Shown: piece by piece, positions 36,011 through 48,100 of the stretch
Position numbering within the stretch: position 1 is the stretch's first letter
Layout of the letters: every line of letters begins with the position of its first letter
Assembly: GCA_944470555.2 (NCBI GenBank)
Contig: OX104128.1
Span: forward strand, 46,173,920 to 46,237,919
DNA from: Heterobilharzia americana
Taxonomy: Eukaryota > Platyhelminthes > Trematoda > Strigeidida > Schistosomatidae
Length of the DNA: 64,000 bases
Direction of reading: 5' to 3'
The notes under the pieces: generated by a model
What the model was told of the DNA's origin: nothing
Databases searched by the model: none
What the model saw: only the letters and a program-made list of their open reading frames with translations
Program-made: the position numbers and the translations under genes

Positions 36011-36016
36011 TTTATT
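36011..36016 (-). terminator. Polyadenylation signal AATAAA overlapping the PIGA stop codon
   Basis: The coding end reads TCC TAATAAAGTG. The AATAAA hexamer begins on the second base of the stop codon. Cleavage 10-30 bases downstream would place the mRNA end near 35,980-36,000, giving almost no 3' UTR. Confidence 0.55.
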
Positions 36017-36122
36017 AGGAGTATAAATGAACGGGATCGTTACTACAGTCTGAGAAATCCCCTTGATCGCAGTCACTTAAATCTTCAATAGGCACATCAA
36101 ACGATGGTTGTAAGTCGATCAT
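36015..36122 (-). CDS. PIGA: PIGA exon 11 (terminal)
   Basis: After [27 protein letters not shown] then 15 further residues and TAA (36,015-36,017). The junction [15 protein letters not shown] resembles WMTPDSIIDVAIDA of human PIG-A. The acidic tail is short and cytosolic by topology with the preceding helix. Confidence 0.8.
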   Translation of the reverse strand: MIDLQPSFDVPIEDLSDCDQGDFSDCSNDPVHLYS

Positions 36123-39100
36123 CTAATTTTGCCAAAATAAAAACACAATATAGTTGAATAAACTTCAGCTAAATGACTGGGAGATTTCTGTTACAAAAAA
36201 ACTTAGTATCAATCAACAGTTTCATATTCTAAAAATCAAAAGATATATATATCGGGAGCGTGTCTTGAAATCATAGGAGGTTTAGACTTCACAAAAGATT
36301 AGTATTTACCTGAATTATTCGGAATTTTCATGGATATTTCATCAAATGCACTTAGGAACTTTAAACTTGTTCTTTAATAGAAAGTAGAATGCTTCTTCGC
36401 TACTGCAGTTGATGTAAGTTGGTAAATACTAGCAGGACATTCTCCACACATGTCATTTTGTCGATGTAACACTAAAGATAGGCGAATTAATCAGTGTGCT
36501 TAAATACTTTAATTCTATTAAAAGGTTAGGTGTCAGTGAGCAGTAGCTCAGCAGGGCCACTATTCGTTTAACAAATGAGAATACTTGTGCCACATATTCT
36601 AAGTTTATCCATTATTCAGTGATTACAAAAGAGAGTCATGTCAATATTTCTACTGGGTATTATTATAAGTCAGTTAGAAAACAATGAACGCATCTAGTCA
36701 GTGGTGTTGCTCCTTTTAATGACGACACTCTCCATGAACCCTTACACAACTACACTAGATTGAGTAGAGCGTTTAGTAATATTATAAACTTTTTCAGTAA
36801 CCAAACGTGTTGATGCACAAAGCCAAATGCTTCTTCTAGGCGACATAACTAGCGATCCTGAATATCAAAAGCTTCTGATAATTATGTTAGTAAAGTTTAT
36901 TCATCTGCTATAATTACACGAAGACTTCTTGTTTATCAGACAAGTTTAATAATCAACAATGAAGATCAAGTATGAACAGAATTAACTTTGTCAGTTAAAC
37001 AAGAAATTGTGGATCCCCATTCATAAGGATGAGGAACGACTAATATCTTTTATGCTCATCCAAATTAAGTTTTTCACTACCTATTCTACGTAGATTATAG
37101 TTAGAGGACATTAACATTATTTAATTGCAATGATTACTTGATTTGAAAATATGGCGTAAGCAGTAAATTTGTTGGTGTTGGGTTCCCTACAGTTGTTCCT
37201 TCATGCTTTATTCTACCTTAAGTATTTGTTTATTTCATGTCTTTCACCTTATAGTGGAAATCCGCACGTTTCTCATTCTTTCCTCTGGTTCACTTTGGAC
37301 ACAGCTTTGACACACTTCCTGTGACGTGTTTTAGATAGCGATAAGCCCACAAACAACTTACGACTTAAGGTATGTGATTCACTATTGTTTAAAATTACAG
37401 TATTTCAGACAAATTTTGTGTATCGGATTTTATGCGTAGCTTGAACGTTTGGTTTATTGGTTGAGGAATAGCTTAGTCGTTCCGGTTCAGATAAAAGTGC
37501 AGGCCTACGTTTATTGACGGGAATTTACGAGCTATCTGATAACCGCTAAACTACACTTGACTGACTATTTGTTGTTTAAACGTCAGATTGCGACCATTTT
37601 ACCCTGATGCATAAGTGACCATCTACTTCTAGTTCAAGTATTTGAGTTCGAACATTATTGGGATATATCAAGGTAGTCGATAGGCTAGTAATACGGGTAT
37701 TTTTTTTACTTAGGTTAGTCGTGGGGTAGTCAACGGTCCATAATAGTGAGTCAAGTTGTGAACAAAGGTACTAATTCGCCCATCCGCGTAGTGTGTAAAT
37801 AACCTAAAAATAGGAATTTCCATTGACATACACAAGTTACAGTCATAACATTAACTAAACGAGAAGTGCATATTTTTTTAGAAATCGTAATCTAAAAATG
37901 CTATTCAATTCAATTACATTACATTGTACGACAATGGATGTTACCTTTACGGTTAATCACGAAGGTGGGAAAAGCAATCTGAAGATAGTGAAGGATACTA
38001 CTTAAAATATGAAACTATATGTGCTAACAAACCTGTACGGGTCTAAACCAGCAAAGAAACTGGAGAAGAAGCCAATGTAGAACAGCTGCAAAAGAAGTCA
38101 CCTTTCCAGTAAATGGACCGAGTTGGTATAATCTTTATTTAAAAAGAAATTACAAGATCATTAAACTAATGCACAAGTGTAATGTATTTTTTTCTAATTA
38201 TGAAAAAAACTGCAACAACCCTAGAAAACCACATGAGAGAAACTAATTCTCATGGGACTCAGGATAACATGCTCTATCCTATAACAGTAAACCATTTAGC
38301 TTTTGACTATTGTTCAAAAGGAAAAAAACATTTCAAAAGCGAAACAGGTTACAGTCTCGGTAAAATATTTAAATCAACTTTGTTTAAATTTATAAATACA
38401 GACGAGAACAATAGCATCCAGTGGTTTTTCAACTCAAAAATGGCGTTTTTAGCTTCAATGATCGACACGGCTTATGCGAGTATCGCGATAATAATAATAA
38501 TAAAAATGATGATGATAGTAATAATAATAATAATAATAGCTTCATACCAAACAAGACCTGTGGTACAGTATGGGACTTTCAGTATGTTATAGTTCAACAA
38601 ATTCATTCCTTGTACAATATCTTTAAGCGAAATAATCATTGCATTTGAATAATGTAAATAATAACAGTAATAAAAGCCAGTGTGAAATAGGCACCCTAGT
38701 ATTACATTAGTATGTGGTTTGGACTGGTGAATGTTTAGAATATCGAGCGTAATTTTGGTAGTGACAGTTTATTCACCCAGTACCAAAACCTGCAATTCGA
38801 CATAGTTATCCAAAGAACTGTAATATGCCATAATTCTTTGCGTTTATAAGCCTATCTCTTAGCGGCATATCATTTTTTGTTTTGTTTTGCTGTTAGCTTG
38901 AAAAACGGCAGTTTGAAACCATTTTAAAAGTGCGTGAGAGTATTTGACGTGTTTAAAAGACATTTGTAAGATTAAAACAAATAAAAAGGATAGCATTGAT
39001 AAAATAAATTCCGTCAAAAATTTCCGAGTAGTCCAAAGTTTAGGCAGACCGCTAGACCGGCATTCACCAGGAATATACAGCATTCTTATCTATGTTTTAC

Positions 39101-42100
39101 GTTTTAGTATATGTTCTCAAAGTTATTTCATCTGCTTTTGAATTCTAATACAATTAACATCTGAGAGATGTATATCGAAGACAGAGGACAGTTCTAATAT
39201 GTGTAGGTACTGAAGAAGTGAAGTGAAGTAAGAAAGAACTAAGTGTTCGAAATATTCTTCATACTCTTATATCACAGGAATACTTTCCACATGTTCTGTG
39301 AACATATCTAGTACAACTAGAAGAAATGAAGTGGTAGGAAAGAAAGCCATTGTGTTGAATTACTCGACTGCATTAGCTCTTTCTGAAAGACAATGAAAAC
39401 CCAGTATATATCGACGTTTCCTAATCTAAGTGGTGCAGCTGCACATAATTTAGTATAATATCCTTCTTGTACACTTCAAAAAGAAGTCAGCCTTTCCTGT
39501 TTATGCACAATCTGTATAATAACATGAAGTATCAATCATGATTGTAATTAACCATCTTTGTTGAATGTTTTAATTTTCAGCTGGTAACCAGATTTTTTGT
39601 TTTCTCTTTGCTTGACTGATAAATTAGGTTTGCACAAACGCACATTTGATAATTGACTGATTTAATGGGTCCCTAAGTTTCCGAGATAACCAATGACGTT
39701 TAAGCAGTTTCTGTCGATTGAAAATGATTTATTTGTCTTGAAAACAGTCACTTACTACAGTTACTCCTGTGTACATGTGCACCGCGAACTAGTTATCAAT
39801 GCATGGCAGTAATAAGTCAGGCTACATCATAACCGTCAGAGTTGCATAACATTTTTAAAATGAAACCTACGATTGTAAGAAAACACTTGTTAAAAAACAC
39901 AAAAAGTTCACTCTACTTAAACTCTTTTACTATCTGAAATGAAAATAAAAACTTCTAGATTGAGGAGACCAAACAAAAGTATATCATTGGACTGACAGTT
40001 TGCATGCACGTCAATAAATTTCTGATAAAACTGTTAAGTGCTCGTTAGTGATTTGCTTTGAGATAGACTTTCCGAAGTTATGCTGGAAAGCCATATCCTT
40101 TGGAGTCAACTAGTTTGACTGAGGTGGGAAATACTCACCGTTGATGGTGGTTGGGATAAATCACGAAGTGATGTAAGCTATTGTATTTCAAATTCATGGA
40201 AACAGTAGTGTGGTTGTTGTAAGATCTGATGGCCTAGAGTTCAATCCCACATGGGGTAACGGATATACATAGACAAGGAGTCTTAAAGTATGATTAAACA
40301 GCTGGGAAATGCTTCCTAGTTTTAATGGTTCCCTGACTAATGAAAACATCTTTAACAACAAAGAAGTTTAACTTCAATGAACTACATTATACATGAAGGA
40401 TAATAAGCATAATAAGGTAGAAACTCCCTTCTGACGTACGTGGAAATTCTCTCCCGCAATGATACAGTTGGTCTAGACATAGCAGCAGAATAAACTTTTT
40501 CTGTACGTTTAGCAACTTTAGGCCAAGAGTATGTGCTACGAATCCATTTATGCATATGCCAACAATGATCCGTAATTGAATTACAATTATATTCAGTTCC
40601 ATCGAAATTTCTAATTGAATCAATTGCTAGTGAGAATCTACACAGGGGATTAGGAGGTTCACACTTTTCTGACTAGATAAGAATTATAGATTTAAAAAAA
40701 AGTAGGAAATAGTTACATCAGAGTAAAAGAAAACATTAAACTGTATGTGGAATGGAGCCTTTAACAGATTCGACATTTTGATGAGAGAGGGAGAGGGAGG
40801 GAGATTAGTGAAACTTGTAAACGTGGAGTTGAAACACGGAGGTGTATTTTAATACCACTTGATATTGTTCGTTTGATGTTGTACACATTGATATAGCATT
40901 ACGAAACACATATCGTTTTAGGAACAGTTTATTTTTCATATGAAGCTAATAACCGAAATTAAAACCACAGCTTTAAATTCTGAAGCTGGTTACTCTGTAA
41001 TACTTAACCATAGCAGAATAGAATAGATATTAAATCTATTGAATGTGCTATGTTTCGGTCCATCAACAAAAGTTCAGCATACATCTTTACCTTTGATTTC
41101 GAAACTGTAAGCCGATTCCATGGTACGGTATGATTAGGAGTTTTGCGGGAGGATGACAATAACTTGGTATTTTAGAAGGAATTTCAGTTATTATCAAGTA
41201 TCGTCTAGTTCATAATCCCATTACAAAGTGAGAAGAGCCACAGTTCCAAAGGTCAGTGCAGGTTATTGAAGAAAGAGACAGAATAACAAGGTCTACGAAG
41301 GTAGAATGAATGGTTGAATACTGATTCTAGGCATTTTGGAAACACTACTTACACGTTAAATAAAAAGATAATAAGCACCGGAATCATAAAATCCAAGTTT
41401 GAAAGTCGCATGGTTGGCTTGATATATATAACGTCCAAAACATCACCGGTAAATAAAATTATCACTGTGTTCGATGTCAAAGGAACGAATTAGTGTAGAA
41501 TAACGTTGAAATTCCACCTACTGGTTTTATGTGCCTGTAGTAAATTTTGCCAAGACTCAAAGTGCTTCTTTCATAGGTATTCACCAAGAAAAAACACAGT
41601 TACTTTGACTCTATACTAGAATGTTTCAAGATGCTGGTTACGTGTCTTAGAAGACGATACGATAAATTAAAATATCGAAATTTCTTGGGAACGCAGTCAT
41701 TTGTCTTAATGCTAGTGAACATTTTTGATGGAATAATCAAAGGGTAGTAAGCAGAGCATTCTTAAGTATTACGATAAGGCAGGCGGTATATTTTCAAACA
41801 TACTTCTCAGTGTATATGAAGTAGTTTTCTGACCTTGGTACAGTATAAAGCTAAATGGAAATATGTTGATATGCTGTTGCTAACGCACATGAAAGATTGG
41901 ATGAAACGAATTTCAACATATATTGACAGTACTGATACTGGGAGATGATTGAAGGTGAAATGGAAATTCGGACCACGGCGGGTCTGGAACCAGCGACCAC
42001 TGAGTTTTCGGCCCGATGCTGTACCAACTGAGCTACGAAGTCCGACTGCTGACCAGATTTGTATTTCACTTCAATCGCCAAGGATTTCACCCGACTACCA

Positions 42101-45100
42101 TGTGAATTCGTGACGCGTTCCTACCGCTTGGTCGTACTCACATTATCTGCATAATTTTTGGACTGACAGTGATGAAATGTTGTTACACCAGTGATCCAGC
42201 AGTTAAAGATTGAGTTCCCAAATCACAGCTTCAGGACTTCATACAAGTAGTATACATTTCTGTTTTCATATGTAAACCATAGTTAGTGAGAAAAAGCGTA
42301 TGAGAAAATACGTGGTAAAGAATGCTTGATAAAAGATGTGCTTTAGAGCTTTAACGCAAACGAACGGACGGGACGCACTCACCAACCTTGTAAGCATTCG
42401 TGCAGTAGGCAGTGAGCTACATCTATTGTGTGAGGGCTAGTGATACTACCTGTCTACCAAAACTTCTATGGGTGGAGCGGGGTTCGAACGTTGTTCGGTT
42501 TGTCTTCACATAACAAATATGTAGAGGGCAGACTTACACTTTTTCTCTTAAAATGTATGTACTGAATACAATAGCAAGACTATGAAGATATTATGAAACT
42601 ATTTGGGCAGAGATACTTAACACATTTATTTTTTAATATTTATTTGTAACTCACTTTGAGAAACATTAAATTATCAAGAGATTCTTGTACAGGAGATGTG
42701 AATTCAAAATTTTGTCGTTGTTGACGAAGTTGAATAATGGACTCAGCAACAACGGAGGCTAATTCTGAAGCTTTCGCTGGAGCAAGTCGAATGAAATGCT
42801 CAGGTAGGACTTCTGGAAGTCCCCCTACTGCTGTACTGATAACCATAAGGCTGATAGGAATGAAGAAATATGGACGATTTTTAAGAGGTTATATTAAAAT
42901 TAGAATGTAATCGGAGATGTACATGGTTTAAAATAATAGCAGAAAACAATGAGATTTGGATGAACGCATAGAAGAATGTGAAGTAGTGAGGGTTGACATT
43001 GGAGAACGAATTGTACTATATGCAGTTATTTGTTAGGCTACATGATAATATATTTTAGAATAATTAGAAACAATTGTCCTGCAGTCAGTTTGCTAATTGT
43101 GGGTTGATGATGAAAGTTACCTTATTCGTTTTTAATTAGTTTATTAGATGTATCACGCAGCAGAACAGTATTACTTACTGGATTACGTTTCAGACACAAT
43201 TTAGTGTTAACAGACGTATCAAGATAACTGCAAAACTTTAAGAAATGGTTTACCTAGTTCTAATACTCTCTCTCTCTTTATTATGTGGGTAGTAGTATTT
43301 TCCCTATATCCGGGAAAGGCGCTGGGTCACTCCTGTTGCATGTGTTTGGTGTTGATTCGATAAACAAAGATTCGGTTAATTATCTCTCCTGACATTCCAC
43401 TACGTTAGTTATAAGGAGTGTTAGAATGTCCCATCTCATTATATGGTCGTGTGTAATTGCATGCATAGCTATAGCCCGGCTTGTTTTTCAATTCCTTATT
43501 TAACTAGGAGCTCTCGATTTTGATTTAGCTAGATTTTGTACTCGGACAGCCTAATTGATAACCGAATCTTTGTTTATCGAGTCAACATTCAACACATGCA
43601 ACAAAAATGGCTCAGCATTTGTTCCGGATACATGGAAAATCTCAGGTGACCATATTACAAAGAGAACGAGAGAAATAAAACTGTATAAATCACTTTTCCA
43701 AACTGTGCAGTTACTTTGGTATGACTATGAACAATAAATTGTGTCCGAAATGTAATCCAGTAAATAATACCGTTCCACTGTGATTCGAACTCACCTATTA
43801 CACATAGAAGCTGTAAAAATTAGAGGTAAGAATCCTAGTTTTTGTATTCAGAAGAAATTTGTACATCACTTATCTCTCATTTTGCCAAGGAATACTGGAT
43901 AAACTACTTGAGCACAGAAAATTTTCCTACTCCATTATTCTTCATGCCTTTCACATACTATATTTGTTTAGACTTTGTTTACCTACTTACTTTGTCTTTC
44001 AGTAGTATGTAACTTTTACTTCTCTAAGCTCTTGAACCACTTAGATTATCGGAGTGTTTACATCTTCATGCTGTTTTTTTGGTTCTTATCATCCCTACCA
44101 TATATATAACAACTGCTTTATTCAACGCTGTCAACGTTGTCATTTTTATTATTTGCATTGATATCATTACCGTTATTCAAAACACTCATACATCTGGTAA
44201 ATCAACTCGAATAAAATTACATTCTAACACTGCCTAAGTTTTACCGTTATGCCCTCATCCAGTTAGCCACACAAATTATGACAAAAAATATCCTTTTATT
44301 CATCATAGACTGACATCAGTTGGAGGAACATTGGAAACCTGAGAGCACTGGACAGCTGGTTCATCCTGGTATAGGACTCCACAGCAGTGGGCACCCATGA
44401 CCCCACCCTCCGTGGATCGAACCCAAAACCTTTACGTTCCGTGGCCAGCGCGTTACCATTGAACCACTGAGTCGGAATCGCAGGTTTCCAATGTCTCTCC
44501 AAATGATGTCAGTTCATGATGAATATCAACTTGAAAAACCACTAAGTCCCCACAAACCTCATATTCAGTATCGCTTTATAATTTGAAATGTTCGCACTGT
44601 TGCACTTTGTAAAGCTAAAACATGTGATCTAAAAATCACCAAGTAGAAGCTAAGGTAGAATAACTTTAGGAAACTGCTAGGGATCCACGGATAGGTACTC
44701 AATACGAACAATACTCTATAGTCGGATAGTCGATCAAAAAACATCTCATAACTCCACATATCGGATTCCTAACTTAACCGTCAGTAAGAATGAAAACATA
44801 TGTATGACTTTTGCAGTAACTTTGCAGATAAGTCATTCAGTATGTCGAATTAAGAATTCCGTGAACATTTCAGATTTCTGAAACAATAAGGCTAAAAATA
44901 CTAAGTTTCCCGGCCTTTCTGGGTTGCAATTTTTGGAAGAAATTGTATTCTCACCCCCCTTCCCCCTAAAAAAATCAGGCACATTTAGTAGTGAAACCAA
45001 GTGTTGAATCCAGTATAGTACCTACGCAGAGGAGGTATGCTTGCCATACATTAGCATTATTTGAAGGACAAAAGTTATCTGGTTGCAGGTAGTCGTTTCA

Positions 45101-48100
45101 AAACGCCGAAAATAAGCTCAAAATATCATATAAGCACCTTGGTATTAGTTGCTAAATACCGAAATTTAAGACAAAACACATTTTAAGAAATATTTGGGTT
45201 GTGCGAATATTTTCAATTTTTGTTTCCACACCTTTTCATATACTATTTTGTCAAGCTACTATTATTATTATTATTATCATTATTTGTCCCTTGGGTTCCT
45301 AGTGGAACATCCGGCTTCAGTAGCACGTCGGCATTTCACTCTCTTCTCTCCAGTCTTTTCGAACTGGCTCCACGGATGCTCACAAGCTTTCATTTCTTCC
45401 TCACATGATCTTCATACCACCCTCGGCTCAGACGCCCAACTTGTCGTTTCCCATGCGGGTTCCACTCGAGGGCCTGGCGAGTGGTGTCTCCCAGTCGGTT
45501 TTCTCGGTGTATGCCCAATCCATCTCCACTTTCTTCTGCATATTTGTTGGGCGATAGGTTCTTGGTTGGTTCGTTGTCAGCCAGAGTTCCTCCTTGCTTA
45601 TTCTTTCTGGCAATCTTATCTTCAGTAACGGGCGTAGAGGGCGGCTGTCCATGTATGTCTGTAGTTTGTTACAAATGCTTTCGTAACGCGCCAAGTCTCT
45701 CAACCATGATATAGAAGAACTGACTTACTTGACATTAGTGTTGAGAATCCGGATCTTGTTCTTTGTGGAATAGATCTCCACATTGATTTCAGGTTAACAA
45801 AGGCCTGTCTTGTTTTCCGATCTTCGTTTTGACGTCTTCATCTGTGTCACCGCCAGCAGTTGAAACGTTGCTGCTTAGGTTGGTAGGTGGAAGAGACTAT
45901 TTACTTTAGGCTAATCCCGTTCATGGTGATTGGTGCTTGTTGTTCATGCTGTTATTGGTTAAGCATCTTCATCACCTCTGTCTTCTCTACGTTCACTTGA
46001 AGTCCCTTTATCCCTGCCCCTTCTGTCAACTTGTTGGTCTTCACCTGTAGACCTGCGAGTTTGTGCAACAAGACACCCGACATAAATCATCAACGGCGGC
46101 GAAATCTAAATCTCCTGGAGTCTTTTCATCGGTTAAACAGCTTATGCCCATTCTCTCGCTCCTCACGGTTACCTGAATGACCCAGCTGACCACAATCAGG
46201 AAGATGATCGGTGACAGTAGGTAGCAGCCTTGTCTTACTCCTTCCTGTCTTTACTTCAAAGGCATCACTGGGCTTTCCATTGTCAATCACTTGGCAAGTA
46301 GTATCAAATGGCATACAGCTATTGAAGAAGGTTGAAAAAGGTTTGTGGCACTAAAACTGTAGTGTTGAAGCAGCTGACTGCCAAATTACTTCTCGGTTGA
46401 CGCTGTTGAAGGCCTTTTCAAAGTCGATGAAGTTGAGTTAAAGATTCTGTTGATAGCCATTTTATACTCTGTTCTATGATGATGCATAGTATAGCTTTGC
46501 AGTTTGGTCCGCATATGACTTGCACTTCCTGAATCCAGCCTGCTTGTTCCGGTCGTAGTTTTGAATCCAACGCATCTTTTAGTCTCTCCAGAATGATGCG
46601 GCATAATATTTTGCTTGATGTTGACAGGAGCATGATTCTTCGCCAGTTCCTGCAAAGAGTTAGGTCTCCCTTCTTTGGAGTTTTGACCAAGCAGCCCTTC
46701 TTCCAACCTGAAGGTACCTTTCCTTTCTTCCAAACCTTCTGTAGTAGTGGTATGAGCAGTCGGCTGTTGTCTCTGTCTGTTTTTAGTGCTCCTAGCAGAA
46801 TTCTATCTGGTCCTGCTGCTTACCCGGATTTCAGCAACTTTATGGCCTTCAGGACTTCGACTTTTATTGAAGGACTTGTGTTCAGTGGTAATTCCGTGGC
46901 TGGGCTGCTGGTGGTATTTCTGGACGAGTTGCAGGTGATGGTGGTCGATTCAAGAGTTTTTTGAAGCGGTCAGCCCATCGTTTCCTTTGTTTCTCCTCTT
47001 TGGTAACCACGTTTCCATCACCATCTCTCATCGATTTCATCTCAGTTGATCTCTTCCCTTCCTGGTTATTTGATATAATGTTTCCAGGTATCTCCTACCT
47101 GCAGACTGTTTTGCTTCACTTGACAGTGTGTCGTAGAAGTGTCTTTTGTCTTTACGCGCACTCTTCTGCACTTTTTTGCCCAGTGTTTTATAGATTGTAC
47201 TCAGTTCCTCTTTTCGTTGTTCATCCCTGCACTGCACTGGTTCATATTCTGTTTCGCCACCTTCCTCCCTCTCCTCTGTCAGCTTTCATGTGTCCCTGGA
47301 GATCCATTTCTTGTCCTATTTTTTCCTCCTTCCTAATGCGGTTATGCAGGTTTCTCTCCACATCTCTTTCAACGAGTCAAGCTGCTAGCTAACATTTTAT
47401 CTATGAAGCCGAAAAAGAGATGATGAGAAATAACTAACGGTGAAAACGCTGGAGAAAACGAGTGGATCTAAAGGTCCGCCTTAGCAACGACTGACATAGC
47501 CTATTATATTTCTTTATTTCTGTTGGAAAGGCAGATTTTCGTAAAATACAAAGGTCTAATTGCTTATTTGAGTTGTTGTTAAAGTGACTTTTCGAGTCAC
47601 TGCAGGAAGCTTCCAAAAGTTAAGTAAGATCTTGTTGTTACGGAGGAGAGGGGGTGATATAACCAGTTTACAGCAAAGTTTGATCGAAGCTCAATGTCGG
47701 CTGCAGAAATCACTGAAAAACCAAGTATTATCGACGTCTTTCTGAATGTTTTTAGAATCTATTCAGTAGCATGCCTCATTCCTTTTCTCCAGCGAACAAT
47801 ACAGAAAATATTAATCAAAAAACTTTAACTTAGTAAATAGCTGAATAGCAACGTATTTTTGATCCGATCTCAAACAACCGACTATTTAACCTCAGAAATG
47901 AAAATCTGAATAAAAACTTATTCCGATAGCGTAATTAGAAGACGAGGTTTATCTGAATAATGTGATGTATTTGTGCAATACATTTCGAACAATCTGATCA
48001 CTAAAAAAACTTAACACCGTACAAACTCACATCGCCTGACTTGTGAGAAACAGAATAATAATCAGCTGCCATTCCTAGATATACTCCTGAGTCAACGAGA

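Noticed and set aside
36290..36400. A possible extra PIGA exon ending CAG then GTAAATA near 36,322
   Set aside because: No frame joins exon 11 in phase with homology. The exon at 38,033-38,132 fits in both phase and sequence.
38182..38592. 136-codon plus-strand open frame
   Set aside because: It runs through an ATA microsatellite that translates as an Ile run, and lies in a PIGA intron on the opposite strand.
41971..42042. A functional tRNA-Phe gene
   Set aside because: Position 33 is C, the anticodon stem is mismatched, and the unit continues into a SINE tail.
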